A stretch of 64,000 bases of DNA from Terrabacter sp. Ter38. GTDB lineage: Bacteria > Actinomycetota > Actinomycetes > Actinomycetales > Dermatophilaceae. This document shows, piece after piece, positions 63,225 to 64,000 of this stretch (its first letter is position 1; the number at the start of each line of letters is the position of its first letter). The DNA lies in NCBI RefSeq assembly GCF_024519435.1, contig NZ_JALJRZ010000001.1, positions 868,001 through 932,000 of the forward strand, given 5' to 3'. The notes under the pieces were generated by a model, which ran no database searches, was not told where the DNA came from, and saw only the letters and a list, made by a program, of their open reading frames with translations. The position numbers were made by a program, and so were the translations under genes.

Positions 63225-63850
63225 CGGGGGCACGCCGCCCTCCGGAGCAGCCGGACCCGCGCGGGTCCCACCGGCCCCTCGACGGGCCGGACGGGACCGC
63301 CTGGCGCCGGCTGCACGACGACGCCGTCGCTCGGCTGGAGTCGTGGGTGGCACCGGACGAGGAGCAGGAGCGCCTGCGCACGGAGTTCCTCCACCACCTC
63401 CACACCCACCCGGACGCGATGAGCAAGGCCGGACCGCCGGCACACCTCACGGGCAGCGTCATCGTGCTCGACGACGACGGCGACGCCGCTCTGCTGACCC
63501 TGCACCGCCGGGCCCGGGCATGGTTCCAGTTCGGCGGACACTTCGAGCCGGGCGACGCGACGGTGTGGCACGCGGCCACTCGTGAGGCGCGTGAGGAGTC
63601 GGGCATAGCGGACATCACGGCCTTTCCGGAGATCGCGCAGCTCGATCGGCATCTTCTTTCCGGAGATTTCGGCAGGTGCCGTGAGCACCTCGACATCCGC
63701 TTCGCGGCGCGTACTCCGAGGTCGACGGAGTCGACGGTCAGCACCGAGTCGATCGACGTCCGGTGGTGGCCGGTGGACGCCCTCCCCGAGGGGACGCGAG
63801 AAGACCTGCGCCCCCTCGTGGACGCCGGTCTGAGACTGCGCCGGCGCTGA
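63221..63850 (+). CDS. NUDIX hydrolase
   Basis: The predicted protein has 209 residues from GTG 63221. The NUDIX box reads GGHFEPGD then ATREAREESGI, keeping the metal-binding REAREESG core. The usual first Glu of GX5E is Asp, and the spacing to REA is one residue longer than the consensus. Upstream, LTGSVIVLDDDGDAALLTLHRR is the typical first strand pair. The N-terminal 70 residues are helical and partly polar. The substrate cannot be predicted. Confidence 0.87.
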   Translation: MTGARRPPEQPDPRGSHRPLDGPDGTAWRRLHDDAVARLESWVAPDEEQERLRTEFLHHLHTHPDAMSKAGPPAHLTGSVIVLDDDGDAALLTLHRRARAWFQFGGHFEPGDATVWHAATREAREESGIADITAFPEIAQLDRHLLSGDFGRCREHLDIRFAARTPRSTESTVSTESIDVRWWPVDALPEGTREDLRPLVDAGLRLRRR

Positions 63851-63924
63851 CCGAACGGCCGGTGCGTGGGACGTCGTCACGGCATACGTGGTCGTCTGCC
63901 GTCAGGCGGAGCGTGTCGTGGCGT

Positions 63925-64000
63925 TCACTCGTCACTGAGGTCGAGGCCGGCGGCGGCCGAGACGCCCTGGAGGTAGCCGCGGGCCCGCTCGAGACGCGGG
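63925..64000 (-). CDS. C-terminal end of an unidentified leftward gene
   Basis: The leftward frame ending with TGA at 63925-63927 reads RLERARGYLQGVSAAAGLD followed by LSDE-stop, and is open to the right edge. The codon pattern is GC-rich at third positions, so it is likely real. Only about 25 residues are present, too few for a family call. In mycobacteria a helicase (uvrD2) or an ABC1/UbiB-like kinase lies nearby. Confidence 0.6.
   Translation of the reverse strand, partial: PRLERARGYLQGVSAAAGLDLSDE

Overview
This is chromosomal DNA from a high-GC actinobacterium. Third codon positions are almost all G or C, and GTG starts and 4-bp GTGA/ATGA stop-start overlaps are common. Marker genes include WhiB2, MtrAB-LpqB, mycothione reductase, FbiA/FbiB for cofactor F420, a SigR/SigH-type sigma factor with its zinc anti-sigma, and the 24-residue ribosomal protein bL37. 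Three stretches follow the gene order around M. tuberculosis Rv3193c-Rv3195, Rv3221A-Rv3228 and Rv3240c-Rv3262. A member of the Micrococcales, perhaps Intrasporangiaceae, fits best, but that is inference. I see no prophage, IS element, integrase or CRISPR array, so this reads as core genome with a few accessory genes.

Layout. Bases 1-9549 read leftward: mtrA, mtrB, lpqB, comF, hpf, an orphan NarL-type regulator, a YcaQ-type DNA glycosylase and the 5' part of secA, which runs off the left edge. Bases 9.8-15.9 kb hold a lipoprotein, a multi-spanning GT-C-like protein, ahcY, a lone AbiEi-like protein and a DUF808 membrane protein. Mycothione reductase and the SIS / Trm112-like / phosphomannomutase / DUF3499 operon follow. 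From 20.9 to 26.4 kb come a degenerate zincin, DUF5719, a 1089-aa glycosyltransferase and whiB2. fbiA-fbiB diverge from whiB2. Next are a quinone oxidoreductase, the bioY-bioM-bioN biotin importer, malic enzyme and a tandem pair of membrane HD-domain proteins.

At 35.8-36.4 kb lie two very small genes: a 30-codon leftward gene of unknown function with its own ribosome-binding site, terminator and promoter-proximal palindrome, and bL37. Then come the SigR-type sigma factor and anti-sigma, an alpha/beta hydrolase, a SRAP/HMCES protein, a DoxX-like protein, aroA-rsgA, a hisN-like phosphatase, a GNAT enzyme and a pair of M16 peptidases, one active and one apparently inactive. The right third has an LppU-like protein, a class V aminotransferase with a likely leaderless promoter, a second quinone oxidoreductase, the Pnkp-Hen1 RNA repair operon, DUF1990, a small membrane protein, initiator tRNA, a UPF0182 protein, a PPA1309-family protein, a PDZ/Lon-type protease with moaE, a zincin_2 protein and a NUDIX protein. 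The C-terminal end of one more gene lies at the right edge.

Together the genes cover envelope signalling and glycan assembly, mycothiol and thiol-stress control, F420 and biotin supply, and nucleic-acid damage responses. The two most unusual signals are the isolated 30-codon gene at 35894-35986 and a dispersed octamer, GGCATACG, which by eye occurs about 20 times. About 12 of these copies lie in the short gaps between genes.
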